Assembly: GCF_000003815.2 (NCBI RefSeq)
Contig: NC_049987.1
Location: forward strand, 9,522,944-9,586,943
DNA from: Branchiostoma floridae
Taxonomy: Eukaryota > Chordata > Leptocardii > Amphioxiformes > Branchiostomatidae
Direction: 5' to 3'
Length of the DNA: 64,000 nucleotides
The position numbers were made by a program, and so were the translations under genes. Below the pieces are notes generated by a model. That model was given only the letters and a program-made list of their open reading frames with translations, was not told where the DNA came from and made no database searches. Below, in pieces: positions 24,046-41,062 of this stretch (position 1 is its first letter; each line of letters begins with the position of its first letter).

Positions 24046-26069
24046 TCACCAGGGTCAGTCCGTTGGTATCTATTTGTGTTTATCTCCGCTCACATGTGGT
24101 CAACATGTGGAAGAGAATCGGCCCGATGGGTCTCATTAACCATCTCCGGACGGACGACATCAGACGTAAAACCTAAATTAAGAGGAGATTTCTGGTCCAT
24201 ATGGGCCTCCTCAGGTACCTACTGCACCTGACGTGCCGACACTGAACAATGAACCATCAAGCTTTAAACTTTAAAGTCAGAAAAAATCCCATGACGTCGA
24301 TCTAGAAAAACTTAAAGACACGAATAAACGAATAGAAATTTGTTTTTTTTAAGCAGCAATAGGCAATGTATGGTTTCTTTTTGTTATGATGCCTATTGGA
24401 AGAAATCATCGCTCAGCAAAACGGAAAGAAAGAGGGAGTTATGCCGTAAAGAATATTGTAAAAGCTAGCATACGTCAACGAAAAAACATTATATCTACAT
24501 GTTTGTAAATCCGCGTTTTTTAAAAATTTACTATTTAAAAATAGTTCACAAAATAAGAAAGGACAAAATGCAAAATAACGCTGACATGGTAAGCCTGTAT
24601 TAAGAAAACTGTTTTTCATTACAGCCGTGTGTGACTAATTAGCTGATTGGTTAACGTTGATTGATTTTTTTTGGCTATAAGAGAATTTGCCAGCCAGTTA
24701 ATTTGGTTACCGGCTAATGATAAGAAATGTGATACGAATAATCAATAATCCCACCGGACAGGAACATTGTGTTTATACAAGTTCCTGCGCAAACTGACGG
24801 ATGGTTGCAAAGAGTTCCCCTCCTTTTAACGCGACATCCGTCAAAAAGGTTACTACATAAAATACAGCAATAAAATAGCGAGACTATATAGAGGGACAGC
24901 TATATGGTCAAAGGAATTAAAATTTATTACTAAAAAGGTTCATTACAAACAAGAAAGTAACTGTCGCTTCATATAAATCGCAATGCGAAATCTTACCTTA
25001 CTATTCGTGAAGACTTCAACTATCGCTGCCGAATGTTTACGCCCTTTTCCAGCTGCGTCTTCTCAGCTTTTGAATCTTCCTGTTATCATTAGCGTATTTA
25101 TATGCTTCTGGTGACAGCGGGAACACGTGTATCATACGGGTCTTCCAGCTCACTGGCGGAGGCTTGTTTATTTTTAGCATACATCAAAAATAGATCGATC
25201 TTCTCTTTGACGTCATATCCGCCTTGAGGGAATGCATCTTAAGACACTGGTTATCCCTACCCTTCCAAGATGTTAGAAAAATATTCTTTCCAAAGTGAAA
25301 AAGGAACTTTCTTGAGACATTCTCTTTTGTTGAACATTTTCAATTCCACAGGCGCTGCGCTCGTGAAAGTCAATTTCAAAGCTTTAAAGCAGAATATCAT
25401 GAAATTGAAACATTTCTTGTCACTTGGGCGGCATTTCACATCAGTGGATGTCACGCCTTCTCGGAAACTGCCCCGGAATGACGCAGATTCCCGGAACACT
25501 GTGTCTCCGGGAATAGAAAATGTGGCTTTATCTTGCATTTGCACTTGAGCGCCGACGTCCGTATAGTTAGCTGAGGGGCTAACTAGACCCTGTGTCGCAA
25601 CGGAAATTCGTCATGGTGAACGACTTTCTTTGGGACGTTATGTGCTCTAACGAACGACTCTAAAAGTAATGATGACATGCTTTGCAGACGTCTTGTTCTT
25701 GATTGCTCCGGGAATTGTCGCCCCCCCCCCCCCACGTAATGGCACCATATAATGGTGAATAAAGCCATGTAATGGAACCGTCTACTATGTTCATTTAAGG
25801 ATGCTTTTAAGCGACCGATGAGTGACAACCATACAGACGCACGAAACATTAAAGAAAGCGCTTTACTTTTAGGGCAGAACCGTCGAGAATCAAAAACCAC
25901 TCTCTTTAATGGTATGTCGTTTCCGTTTACACCTGAGTGGTGATTTTCAACATAGATATTCTTAAAGGAAGTGCCTTGTTCACGGGTAAGTTCTCCGAGT
26001 ATTAGATACAGCTTTGCCATAAAGCATGTATCATTTAAACTGATGCCTACATCATGTTACATCATGTCA
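24046..26069. other. No gene seen
   Basis: Contains a 15-C homopolymer near 25,720. The longest open frame (145 codons, minus, 25,583-26,020) has no recognisable domain and crosses the poly-C run. Confidence 0.4.
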
Positions 26070-26345
26070 TACATCATGGTTCGCATTGATTGGACGACTT
26101 GTGTTACTTGTGTTACCGAGTACCAACATTATTTATAGGATGGTTTCCATATTCGTAAATACATTTTATGTGGACATAATTCATCAAATAGTTTAAGTAG
26201 AAATAGATTTAGATTAGTCGCTATCCCATTTTGATTTATCTATGAGTATCATTTTCCTTCTTTATTATGTATGATTATGTATATCACTACTGCCTTACTT
26301 TGTATGCAATTAGCCCTCGGGCACGAATTTGCAATAAAGATTATT
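26070..26345 (+). mobile_element. LINE 3'-UTR fragment
   Basis: T-rich sequence with several TATG steps, ending TTAGCCCTCGGGCACGAATT followed by TGCAATAAAGATTATTATAG. The polyadenylation-like AATAAAG and short ATT-rich end are typical of non-LTR retrotransposon tails. There is no coding part, so it is a severely 5'-truncated copy. Boundaries are approximate. Confidence 0.5.
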
Positions 26346-26566
26346 ATAGATTATCATAATCTTTCTGTTGATCCAAAATTTTGTTTATTTCCTTCCCTTT
26401 GTGCGTACATGACGTACTTCTGATTGAACCCACTGTGCCTTACATCCTCTAATGTGTACAAACGCATGCGTGATGATTATCTACTACCAGACTGTTACTG
26501 AGAAGAAGGCCAGATCTAGATTTGGTGTACGTTTTATTGAACAATCAGTACAAATATTTCATCATC

Positions 26567-26915
26567 CGTTCAGTTCAGTTCAGTTTATCCCCATCAGGTG
26601 ACACTATAAAGTTCCTCCTGACGACTCTGTCGCTCATGACAGACAGGAGGTCATCGTCATCCTTTATTGATTTCAACATAGCAGACATAATAGCAGCCTG
26701 AATAGCGTTGAAATGTACAACAGAAAACCGTATATATACAATAAGAAACAAAGTATTAAAATAGTGAAACAACATCTCCGGCATTAAGTAGCCATCGTTA
26801 CTAACTACGTGTCTACAGTCTTGTTGTACAGCTTGATGGCTGTGTGCAGGAAAGAGTTCTGAAGTCGTTTAGTTCTGACTGGGGGAATGGAGAAAGTGTT
26901 TTTTGTTTCTCAGTG
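26567..26915 (-). mobile_element. 5'-truncated LINE fragment with end of reverse-transcriptase ORF
   Basis: On the minus strand, about 26,902 down to 26,811 translates as FSIPPVRTKRLQNSF followed by LHTAIKLYNKTV and a stop. This is the kind of C-terminal end seen in many CR1/L2-type RT ORFs. The remaining ~240 bp is 3' UTR, closing with three TGAAC repeats at 26,570-26,586. Such short terminal repeats instead of poly(A) are typical of CR1/L2-type elements. No catalytic domain remains. Confidence 0.6.
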
Positions 26916-27545
26916 AGAAATTTATTTTATCTTTTATTTTATTTTATTTACGTATTTACATAATATATCCTTGTATTTCACATGCCCTGCTATAACTGCC
27001 ATGATGTGTGAAAACGTCCAGTGGCAAGTTTCATAAGCTTTGAGGCATGATATAATTACCAAGAGATCGACACTATTGAAGTGTGTAAAAAAAATTCGTT
27101 CATTTTCATTTTGTTTGTAGGACTCCATGAACAACAGAAATTGAATTAGAATTTTATTGCGCGGAGATTGCATGCAATAGGTACAATGTATGGCAATTTG
27201 TACATATGCATGAAGGTTGGACTATTGCTATCTGACACTTCTAAAGAACCTACAGTTGCTATGCATGTTCATACAGTTGTTGTATGTTAATAGCTGTATA
27301 GTGCATTAATGCACATTGATCACAATTGTCAAGAGTCTTACAACCATGATTATAAAGTGTGTGTTTGTGATATCAGAGGTAGCGAGCAGTGATAAAGCCG
27401 AATAAACAGGAAATTTGATTAGTCATTCCCTTGCGCTATAGCACCGTCACATTTGTTGTAGCTCGTCGTACGATTTTGATTTGGAAGCAAGCGTTTGCAG
27501 AACTAACTACCGGGAAGGATCTAAGACAGCGTTTTCTGTGGAAAC
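26916..27545. other. No gene seen
   Basis: AT-rich, with a TTTTATTTTATTTTATTT tract near 26,930. No domain-like open frame. Confidence 0.4.
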
Positions 27546-27773
27546 ACAACTGAAGTTGCGAAAATAATTTCATCAGGTTGGTAGATCATAGGACATAGGA
27601 ATTTTCTTTTACACAGCTAGTTTTTCTCACCTGCTGACGTCTCGATGTCTGTCATCTTCCTCAGAGCTTCTAATTGGAGTTCTGCTTCTCGCCGCTATAT
27701 GTAGCCGATGTAGCAGCAGGTGAGAAAAACTGGTTGTGTAAAAGAAAATTGCTATGTCCTACAACTGAAGTTG
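27546..27773. mobile_element. Foldback/MITE-like element with 46-bp inverted arms
   Basis: The arm at 27,591-27,636 (starts GGACATAGGAATTTTCTTTT, ends CTCACCTGCTG) is the reverse complement of 27,714-27,759 with about four mismatches over 46 bp; the spacer is 77 bp. A 13-bp phrase, ACAACTGAAGTTG, flanks the structure at 27,546-27,558 and 27,761-27,773 and may be a target-site duplication, although the left copy is 32 bp away from the arm. No coding capacity. Confidence 0.8.
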
Positions 27774-29884
27774 ACTATCCCAAGAACTCTCTAAGTTTGC
27801 GATCCTGCGACGATCGTATAGCGTATTTGACCAGGTTCCTCATTTGAAACTTTTATGAAGAGAATTTTCGTATCGTACCATGGTACCAGCACAAAGGAGT
27901 TTTTATTCTACTATCACGTTCAACAGGTTTCCTCAGAAGATGACAGCCCTACCGGCTATCACACTGATCACAGACGAGAGTAGAAAACAAGATTTGGTGC
28001 GTCCAATATCTGATGAAAACCAAGCTAGTCTTTCATTACACAATAAAAGGGAGAGGCTTACTCAATATTTCCACATCGATGGCCACAACGATGAAAACAC
28101 CCCGAGGCTACAAACCTTTTCTGACATGTGTGGAGTACACCACCGCGGCTGTTATTGAACGTGACATTGGGAAGGGAACCGTGAAATCCGCAGGAAATTG
28201 CTGCCGGGTGAATTGTTTACCGAAGCTTAAGGTTAGGCCATCTTCCCGGAAATCATGAGTCCATCGTCATCTCAACTAATCCTCGCGTTTTTCCAGGGAT
28301 TCGGAAACGGTACTATAAGGAATAATGAATGGTTTCTAAGAGGTTTACTTCCAATCACTGCGTGATCTAAGATAAGACTTCATGAGTAATGCTGTTGTGA
28401 ATGAAGAATTGAATAAACCACATAAGCGTCTATACATGGTCTATGTTTTTGTTACAGCTTTGTTTCCTTGCCCTGACCTTTCACGCTTTACTCTACTACA
28501 AATTTATATTCCTTATGAATTTAGACAACTTTGATTGTAAAACTTATTTGTTCCTACATTTTCAGTATCAGAAAGAAGTGAGAAGAAGTAGAATATGATT
28601 CTTGTGTTGGTTGACATTGTAAATATTTCTTTCATGTATCTGTCAACTATCATTCTGTTACAAACCGGTACTCAACCCAGTCGGTACAAAAGGTCATTCA
28701 TTCATTCATTATTCTAGGTCTCTCTCATGAAAGACGTAGATGCTACGTCTCTTCCCAAGAATCAGCGCATCGCACATTGCTGTACATATTGATCTAACCA
28801 CAGTAGACAGGCTTCATTCATGTCGACAGGAAGCTAAGTGTGTACCAGATATAGGAACAGGAAACTAATGAACTCCCCAAAGTTTAAAGTGAAAAGAAAA
28901 ACGCAACCTCCGTTTGCTAATCAGGTGGTGCGTGCCCTTTCGACCCGTTTAATCAGACCCCTTGGGTGGCCTTCGATTTACTTTGGTGAAAAATAATCAC
29001 CTCCAGGTCTAAATTTCATCCTTGTGCATCCTTCAATGACTCCGCGGTTGGAAGGAAGTAATTAGTGGGAAACCACGGGTATCGACCTGCTGACAACTCG
29101 TTGACCTTGGAGTTTATAGTGAGAGTTTGGGAAAGCAATAAGTAACACTTGTCACTTCAAATCTTAAAAGTGATTTTCAATTTCAAGGGCACCCTAGCCC
29201 TGTTCGAAAGCCCTCGGCACAAAGTGTTACTGAGTGTGTGTGTGTTTTAATGTTTTGCAGTATTTTTCAACAACATAATTTTTTCTCGGGAACGTTTGGA
29301 AATCCTTAAAATAACTAGATTTTTAGCCAGAATGACCTAAAGATTTTTCTGCAATGGGGCAATCCTGCATGACTCAACAAGAGTTTCCGACAATTTAGAG
29401 CAATTTCGACGTCCAGTTTGACATTCAACCTCCCGAAAGCAAAAAGTCGTTTCTTCTGTTAAAAGACTACATGTATGCTGTAATAATCTACTGAAGCGTT
29501 TTTGTTGAAGGGGGGGGGGGGTAGAAAAAAAGAAGAAGACATTCGCTTATGGAGTTTTCAAAAAAATTGTAATCACTCGTGTAACAAATTTTCCGTTGTA
29601 ATTTTAATTTCCTTTGAGAAATTTATTGTTGTACCCTTCTTCTTCTGTCAAATATTCATGTTTCTCACACAAGATCACCTTTGCTACATCGCGTCTACTG
29701 ACTTGGAGACTCATTTTAAGCCGCTAGATGACGCTCTGCAAATCAATACCAAACCTCAGATAACTGCAAAACCATTTGCACTCCTGTTTCATATCGCTAG
29801 GTAACGTTATTCTACCGCTTCAGGCACCAATCCGTGAGATATTTCAAATTGGCGAAGTTCAGTCTGATGTGTTTAGTGTGTACT
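27774..29884. other. No gene seen
   Basis: No recognisable product in open frames of up to 100 codons. A poly-G run at 29,511-29,521 interrupts one of them. Confidence 0.4.
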
Positions 29885-32800
29885 TTGAACTTTGAACTTT
29901 ATTTATTTGCTTTAAGACAAAAAATGTCCATAGCAACAACATTAACATAAAATATAACAATCACAATGAAAAGAAACCATAGGAGTAACAATATTAAAAT
30001 CACCACAATGACAGACAGAAACACATGAGAAACAATAATAAAAACAATATATACAACAACAACGCACATAAAGGCAAACAATCACGGAGCCCTCATCAGC
30101 TGCTTTTCTCTAACAACAGTTGCTAGCTGGATAAATTTTGCCAATTGTCTGGAGATGTGCAATGTAGGGCAGTTTATTATTTCAAGGAACTTGTGCGGGT
30201 TTGGGTGTTTGGAATAGTATGGTGGAATATACTTTTTTCTCAGTACATTCAAAAATGGGCATTCTAAAACAAAATGATACTCGTCTTCTACCAGGTCAAG
30301 GGAACACAACTGGCACACTCTTTCCCGTCTGTCCGTTTTTGTGTGTCTACCCTTTTCTATATTTAGCTGATGCGCTGAGCATCTTATTCGTGCTATCGCT
30401 TTTGTTTGTTCGGAGTTATTTACCACTTTTAGGTAGTTTTCCACCGAGAAACCGCTCTTTATCATACAGTAAGTAGAAAGACGACTACTGGTGGTGATTT
30501 CATTTTCCCAAAGTGTAATAGCCTGGGTCACTATTCGTTTCTTGAAGATTTCAATAAATGCGTTTTTATCACCTATGCTTTGATTGTACCATGCTTCCCT
30601 TAATCCTAAACTGAACAATAAATCACGCACGTTACTTATCCAATTTCCCCTGCCTACAGCACTTAGTTCATATAACATTGTATAACATTTCTTTGAATAC
30701 CTATTGTCGTTCATTTCTAGTAATTTCAACCAAACTTTATAATTCTAATTCGTCTCAGGACACTGAGGGGGTATCTCCCGAGTTCACCCCTCACTGCCGC
30801 ATTAGATGTGGACTGCCCGACCCCTAAATAAGACTTACAAAATTTATTGTGTAGCACTTCCAGTTGATTGGCACTATGGAAACCCCATAGTTCACAGCAA
30901 TACATCATAATTGGAAGAATAAGTGTGTCGAACATTTTAAACATCAAATCTGGAGACAACGTACCAAACTTGGCAGTATTCTTTTTCAACATAAACAAGG
31001 CCTTGGACGCCTGTCCTGCTAACGTTTCCTGCGCCCTAAACCATCCTCCACTTGAAGATACGGTTATCCCTAGATATTTATACGTATTCACCACGTCTAC
31101 CCTGTTTCCTGCATAGAACCACTTTTCACTTTTTCGCAATTTACCTCCCTTTCTAAAGACCATGACCTTTGTCTTTTCCAGGTTAACTGCCAACTTCCAT
31201 CTGTTGCAATAGGAATTAAGGGCATTCAAAGCCCGCTGTAGGCCCACGACAGAGTCTGAGCATAGTGCCAGGTCGTCTGCGAACATTAGACTTAATATTT
31301 CAGTGTCACCAACCTGGATTCCTCTACATCCATTCTGTTCCAGATGCTTATCTAAGTCACTTATGTAAAAAGCAAATAAAAAGGGGGATAGAATACATCC
31401 CTGTCTTACCCCCCTATAGCAACTGAAGGTCTCGCTCAATTCTTCTCTGACTCTAACGCATGATTTCACATCCTCGTATACTGCTTGGATTATACAGGAT
31501 ATCTTCTTACTTATACCTCCCCGTACTAGCTTAAACCACATGTGTGCTCGGTGAATACTGTCAAATGCTTTAGAAAAATCGACGAATGCGACATAGAAGC
31601 GTCCTTTTGGTCTTGTAAGGTACTTTTGTGTTAAAGCGTTTAAGCAGAACAGGTTATCCATTACCCCATAATTCTTCCTAAAACCCATTTGTGATTCAGT
31701 AAGCTTCTCCTCTTCCTGCATCCAGTTGTTTATCCGTTTTTCTAGTACTGACAGGAAAATTTTACCGAAGACTGAAAGTAAAGTTATACTTCTGTAGTTA
31801 TTCACTTTGTCCTTCAATCCTGATTTGAACAGTGGGTGTATGATACCGACAGTCCATTTCTTTGGAAAAACACCTAAGTCAAAACACTTGTTGAATAATA
31901 TTTTAAGATAAGGCGATAAAATCGAAATGCTCTCACGAAAGAATTCTGGTATCAGTTTATCTAAGCCTGGCGATTTTCCCGGTTTTAGATTTCTAACGCA
32001 GTGGATGATCTCTTCCTCCGTAATTTCCTTATCCAGATTGTCATTAGCATAACCAGTGTCGTGTGAAAAACTCTCTAGCGGTTCCGAGAAGTTTATATCT
32101 TCCTCATCCAGACTGCTTTCTACCCCTCCAGCATAGAGTTCCTCGAAAAAATTTGCAAATTCCTGGGCACTTATATTACCTAACGTACTTATCCTTTTGC
32201 CCCTTACAAGCGTCCAAAATTCTTTAGGGTCCCTGTGTAAATTTTTTAATTGTGTTCTAAGCTTCGCTGCGTGGGCTCTACGTTTTGCCTTGACCAAAGC
32301 TTTGTACTCCATCTTAGCTTGTTTAAACACCTTCCAATTCTGTTCGCTTCGTTCCCGTCTATACTTATGTAACCTTTTACTCGCTTCATGTTTACTTCGT
32401 TTACAGTCCTTATCAAACCAGCATTTCTTGTTGGATACCGACTGATTCCTTGACTTAACTGAGTTAGTAATTTTCATGCTCGCCGCCGCCGTTTCCAATG
32501 TTAGGCTGATTTTTTCGACAGCTAGATCTATTTCGTTTCTTTCCAAGTCTGATTCTATTTCTCTCAAAAGCGTCTGTACAGTTTGCCCCTGCAGTGTACT
32601 TCTAAACTCTTGCGCTCTGTCATGGTTCCACTTATAACGGGTTGATGAGATGGTGCCTGAGTCGGGACTGGCTTCTGTCTTGGGTGGAAGATAGTTGCCG
32701 GTCGGTATTGTAAAAACAAGTGGTAAATGGTCTGACTCTATTTTGGTTTCTACCCTAAAATCTGTAATCTTTTCAAAAATAATATCTTTCACTAACAGAT

Positions 32801-33011
32801 AGTCTACCACACTTTTTCCCGGACTTCCCTGTGTGGACTGTGTATGAGTTTGTAATGATAATGTTGGAATAGCCAGGGTTCTGTAAATGTATTTTTCCAG
32901 TTTTTCGCTCGCCCCACTTTTTTTTTCACACGGGACACGTATACAGTACACGTCTGCACGTTCCACGCGAGGCATCAATAACTGGCGAGAGGAAATCACG
33001 TCTGCTGTCAT
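29885..33011 (-). mobile_element. 5'-truncated CR1/L2-like non-LTR retrotransposon
   Basis: The element runs on the minus strand. It starts within the end of its endonuclease domain, continues through a complete reverse transcriptase and C-terminal zinc knuckle, and has a ~190-bp 3' UTR. The 3' end is a short tandem repeat (AAAGTTC AAAGTTC AAAGTAC, at 29,880-29,900) rather than poly(A). The last recognisable upstream piece of endonuclease is near 32,850, and the exact 5' edge is unclear. The clade call is from motif style only. Confidence 0.85.
30082..33011 (-). pseudogene. LINE ORF2 (endonuclease remnant, reverse transcriptase, zinc knuckle), frameshifted
   Basis: Two minus-strand frames join into one ORF2-like protein. 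The first (30,726-33,011, 761 codons) has the end of an EEP endonuclease (SVVDYLLV about residue 67, ESDHLPLVF about 92) and a full reverse transcriptase: NLKPGKSPGLD about 341, AFVDFSKAFD with its catalytic Asp at about 478, RQGCILSPFLF about 537, FADD at 577-580. It stops early after IIKFG. The next frame (30,082-30,729) resumes as WLKLLEMNDNRY and carries a C-x2-C-x9-H-x4-C knuckle. Shifting one base near 30,735 restores the reading, so this is a single-base frameshift, not two genes. The catalytic residues are intact, so the copy is not ancient, but the frameshift and missing 5' part make it dead. Confidence 0.9.
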
Positions 33012-33466
33012 AGCTACTAGCTGTTATATTGTGTGTCTCTTTCTCATTGTGAAGGAAACTGTTAGTTCATTTCATTACGACATCATTCATAGACAATGAT
33101 GAGCACATGTTGTCGTGGTAGTCTAATTGAGTTCGCACGTGCTTTCACGTTACGTAAATTTTGAGCTTGTACATTTTCATGGACCTTGCTGTTGAAGTCT
33201 TATTGGTCTAGAATATATGTGTGCCTTCCACGTGACTTGGAAACTAATGTAAGTCACCATACGAGGCAGCTGAGGTGTACAGAGTAGACAGGAATTGTTG
33301 TTACCTACTATGCTGTTGTGCTTGATATGATTTTGACGACCTAACGATTGCACCATCAGCCAACGACCATCTGAACATCAGTGCCCCACGCCCCAACTGT
33401 TCCCCTCTGTTATAGCCAGTTGTTTTCGCAAGTTTTAGTTGGGGCACTCAGATCTACAGTTCAGGT
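33012..33466. other. Upstream region of the LRR receptor gene
   Basis: Contains the likely promoter and 5' UTR of the gene starting at 33,467. No TATA box stands out and no other gene is visible. Confidence 0.4.
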
Positions 33467-35455
33467 ATGATGGCGCGTTCTGCGATATACTTTTATTCAT
33501 TAATGCTCTTGGTGATGTCAGGGGATACCAGGCGCACCAACGTACCATGCCCCAAGGTACATTCTGAACGTAATCTGACCAGGAGCGACATCACGGAATA
33601 CCTTGCTTTACATCCAAGTTCTGATGGACAGAACAAAATAGAAATGCCCTGTAAAGGGATTGATAATATCTTTGACGGCACCTTCCACGAGGACGACAAT
33701 ATCATCGCGTTTCTCGGCCTTTACGGGAACAACATAGAATACATCAGGTCAGGTGCTTTTGAGGGACTTGGACAACTGTTGAACCTGGAACTCGGTGGCA
33801 ATTTCCTGACAGCATTAAATGATGGCGTGTTCTCGGCATTGCATTCACTTCAATGGCTGCTTCTGACCAACAACAATATCAGCCGAATCTCTCCAAAAGC
33901 ATTTTACGGGCTCTCGGTTTTACAGGCACTAGATTTGTCCGATAATTACCTGGTAGAATTTCCACTTGAAGCGGTGTCTCTGATCAGCAGTTCAGAACTA
34001 AGGAGAGTCTCCGTGACCTCCAATGACATCTCCGAAATTCCAGCAGAAATCGCACGTTTACCTGCTTCAGTTGTCACTGAATTCGCAGGCAACCCGCTAA
34101 GGTGTACCAGCAGTTTAACTTCATTGAAACCGTTCCTACATATTGTGGAACTCCTCGATTCTTCTACGGCAGAACAGTCAGAAACATGTTGGGTGCAAAA
34201 ACTTGTTTGGCAATCTCACATGACAAAGGCTCTCATGTCACATTACCCTAGCCAGAGTGGTTGTAAAGACGTCAACACTAATGCCACTGTTCGTTCTCCA
34301 ATCATAACTATTCTCAAAGAGGGGAGAGATGTGCTGTTACCATGTGGATCATATCAGGACAGAGTACCTACCAGATGGACCCGGACCTTTCCAGATGAAA
34401 CCATTTCAGCGAGAGACGTAACTTCTCCGCTTTTGCTGACGAATGTGACGACAAAGTCATGTGGGCTATATCGCTGTGTAACGGAAGAACGTGGGGATAA
34501 ATTTCACGGAATGGACAAACCTCTGATAACTGTGACGTGGAGCGACGTGCTTCTGTGTGTGGAAACGCCGTCGACATTTTGTGGAGGACCGAAAACTAGG
34601 TTGACGGAGCCGACGCCCTCCAAGGCACCTAGCAGAACAACATTAGAAGAAGAGGCAACTACGGACAGGTCATTATTACATGGTTTTCACATTGCTGACA
34701 TCACAACTACATCTGTTTCTCTTCGATGGGTGGACAATGGCACAGACTCGATCATTCGTCGCGTGGTTATTGTTTCCACAGAGACCAAGCAACAAGTATA
34801 CCGTGTGCAAGGAAACGGGCCTATTTCTGTCCTTAAAGGTCTGGCTCCATCGACACTATACAGTCTCTGCCCCGTCGTGGTTATGAAGAAAAAGGAGACA
34901 AAGCGAGTTGAATGGAAGAGTCTTGGATGCAAAAAGGTGCAAACAATGGGCGTGATTCAAACCTCAGATACAGAGAAGACCAAAATATACTTTACGAAAG
35001 CCGTTCTTATCACTATAGCTTCTATCACTGCCATACTTTTCGCCGCGTTTGTTTGTGTGCTTGGGAAGAAAGCTTTATATAAACTTCGTGCTGCTAGATG
35101 TGGAGCACACAAGAGAGCACGTGGCGTTGTTACATGTAACATGATCCAAAATTCGCACTACCAAAGACCATACGATGATAACGATGCCCAGAGGCTAGAA
35201 AGTCTACAAGAATGCGAAGATGACATCAGAAGACTTGAACGTCTTTTACAAGAGAGTTTTCACTTGCGGGAAACTGACCCATGTCTTGATAACCCTGCGC
35301 CATCTCATATGTATGTTGACTCTCGGGCACCGAGAACTGGGTGTGTGGACAGAGAGTTAAACTATAGGGCATTAAGAACCGAAAGGGCTCTACTGGTGTA
35401 CCAGAAGGACGTTGTGAAGGAACGTTCGACAAGAAAAAAGAACATTTACAAGTAA
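33467..35455 (+). CDS. LRR-Ig-FN3 single-pass membrane protein
   Basis: A 662-residue type I membrane protein encoded in one exon. Order of parts: signal peptide (about 1-19, YFYSLMLLVMSG core); N-terminal cysteines; about five leucine-rich repeats (about 65-205, for example LQALDLSDNYLVEFP); an LRR C-terminal cap opening with NPLRC (about 209-266); a short Ig-like domain with Cys293, Trp304 and Cys337 (GLYRC); an FN3-like domain (about 404-490, SVSLRW near its start, LAPSTLYSL near its end); one transmembrane helix (about 508-532); and a ~130-residue cytoplasmic tail with a short charged coiled coil (RLESLQECEDDIRRLERLLQ). This order resembles vertebrate LRFN/SALM, FLRT and related adhesion receptors, and the LRR-Ig genes expanded in lancelets. 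Ligand and adhesive role are inferred. Several N-glycosylation sites. I cannot assign a one-to-one orthologue. Confidence 0.88.
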   Translation: MMARSAIYFYSLMLLVMSGDTRRTNVPCPKVHSERNLTRSDITEYLALHPSSDGQNKIEMPCKGIDNIFDGTFHEDDNIIAFLGLYGNNIEYIRSGAFEGLGQLLNLELGGNFLTALNDGVFSALHSLQWLLLTNNNISRISPKAFYGLSVLQALDLSDNYLVEFPLEAVSLISSSELRRVSVTSNDISEIPAEIARLPASVVTEFAGNPLRCTSSLTSLKPFLHIVELLDSSTAEQSETCWVQKLVWQSHMTKALMSHYPSQSGCKDVNTNATVRSPIITILKEGRDVLLPCGSYQDRVPTRWTRTFPDETISARDVTSPLLLTNVTTKSCGLYRCVTEERGDKFHGMDKPLITVTWSDVLLCVETPSTFCGGPKTRLTEPTPSKAPSRTTLEEEATTDRSLLHGFHIADITTTSVSLRWVDNGTDSIIRRVVIVSTETKQQVYRVQGNGPISVLKGLAPSTLYSLCPVVVMKKKETKRVEWKSLGCKKVQTMGVIQTSDTEKTKIYFTKAVLITIASITAILFAAFVCVLGKKALYKLRAARCGAHKRARGVVTCNMIQNSHYQRPYDDNDAQRLESLQECEDDIRRLERLLQESFHLRETDPCLDNPAPSHMYVDSRAPRTGCVDRELNYRALRTERALLVYQKDVVKERSTRKKNIYK

Positions 35456-36026
35456 AGTAGAACAATGGGGATTATTGTCATCAACAAGCATGAATTAGAC
35501 GGGAACTATCCGTAAGAAATAATGGCGTAGGCACCAACATCGATCTTTTATTACATTGCTAAAAGCTATGTCGGAAAACACTAGGAATCATAAACTTTTT
35601 TTGACTGTATTGTATGTAACGTTACATGTGTGTAGTACCTTTTTGGCCTTGTCATACAACACATGATCATACAACAAACCTGTTTGCTCCGGCTGCGTCA
35701 AGGGACATATTAAAACAGCCGCACAAAATGCAATATTTCTCGTGAAAGAGACTCCAGACATGAGATTGAACGATGAAGCTACGAGCACGTGTTCCACGTT
35801 AGTTGTTCGTGCCTATTAATGAGAGGAAAATACTGTCTGCCTCCCTGTCACTCTACTGTTTGATTACTGGTAAATTATATTTATTATTTGTATCATGTGA
35901 TTCATTTGACAATATGCTGTTGTTGTCTTAATGTTTCTGATTGGTTTAACACGTGCTATGAATACATTTTCGAACCCATTTGAGATCATTTGACTTGTTG
36001 TTTTTGATGCTAACGTTAACGTTTGT

Positions 36027-36032
36027 AATAAA
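36027..36032 (+). terminator. Candidate polyadenylation signal of the LRR gene
   Basis: AATAAA about 570 bp after the stop codon of the LRR receptor and before the ZC4H2 promoter. Confidence 0.4.
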
Positions 36033-36171
36033 GGAACACGGTTGAGAGATACAATTGTTTGTGGGATTAAAATTGTGTAGCCCTGAAACATAACTGAATT
36101 TCATGCATTTACAGCGTGCATTTATCCCTATCACCTAATGTCTTTGGCCAAACACGCAACACTCTTTAGAC

Positions 36172-36261
36172 CACGTGTCGCGACATGATAAGGATCATCG
36201 GGTAAATCACATTAAGGTCACGTGGGTCAACACTAATGACCCAGGGCCCCAGGGAGGCAAG

Positions 36262-36273
<12 letters not shown>
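36172..36273 (+). promoter_or_regulatory. ZC4H2 promoter: two E-boxes and a YY1-type start-site motif
   Basis: Two CACGTG E-boxes (36,172-36,177 and 36,219-36,224) lie 38-90 bp before the start codon. The start codon itself sits in CAAGATGGCGTCC, close to the YY1 consensus AAGATGGCGGC found at many TATA-less animal promoters. The motifs are seen; their use is inferred. Confidence 0.5.

Positions 36274-41062
<4,789 letters not shown>

Noticed and set aside
30082-30729. A separate 215-codon gene following the reverse transcriptase
   Set aside because: It begins at TTG rather than ATG and continues the LINE ORF after a one-base shift; it is the C-terminal part of the same protein.
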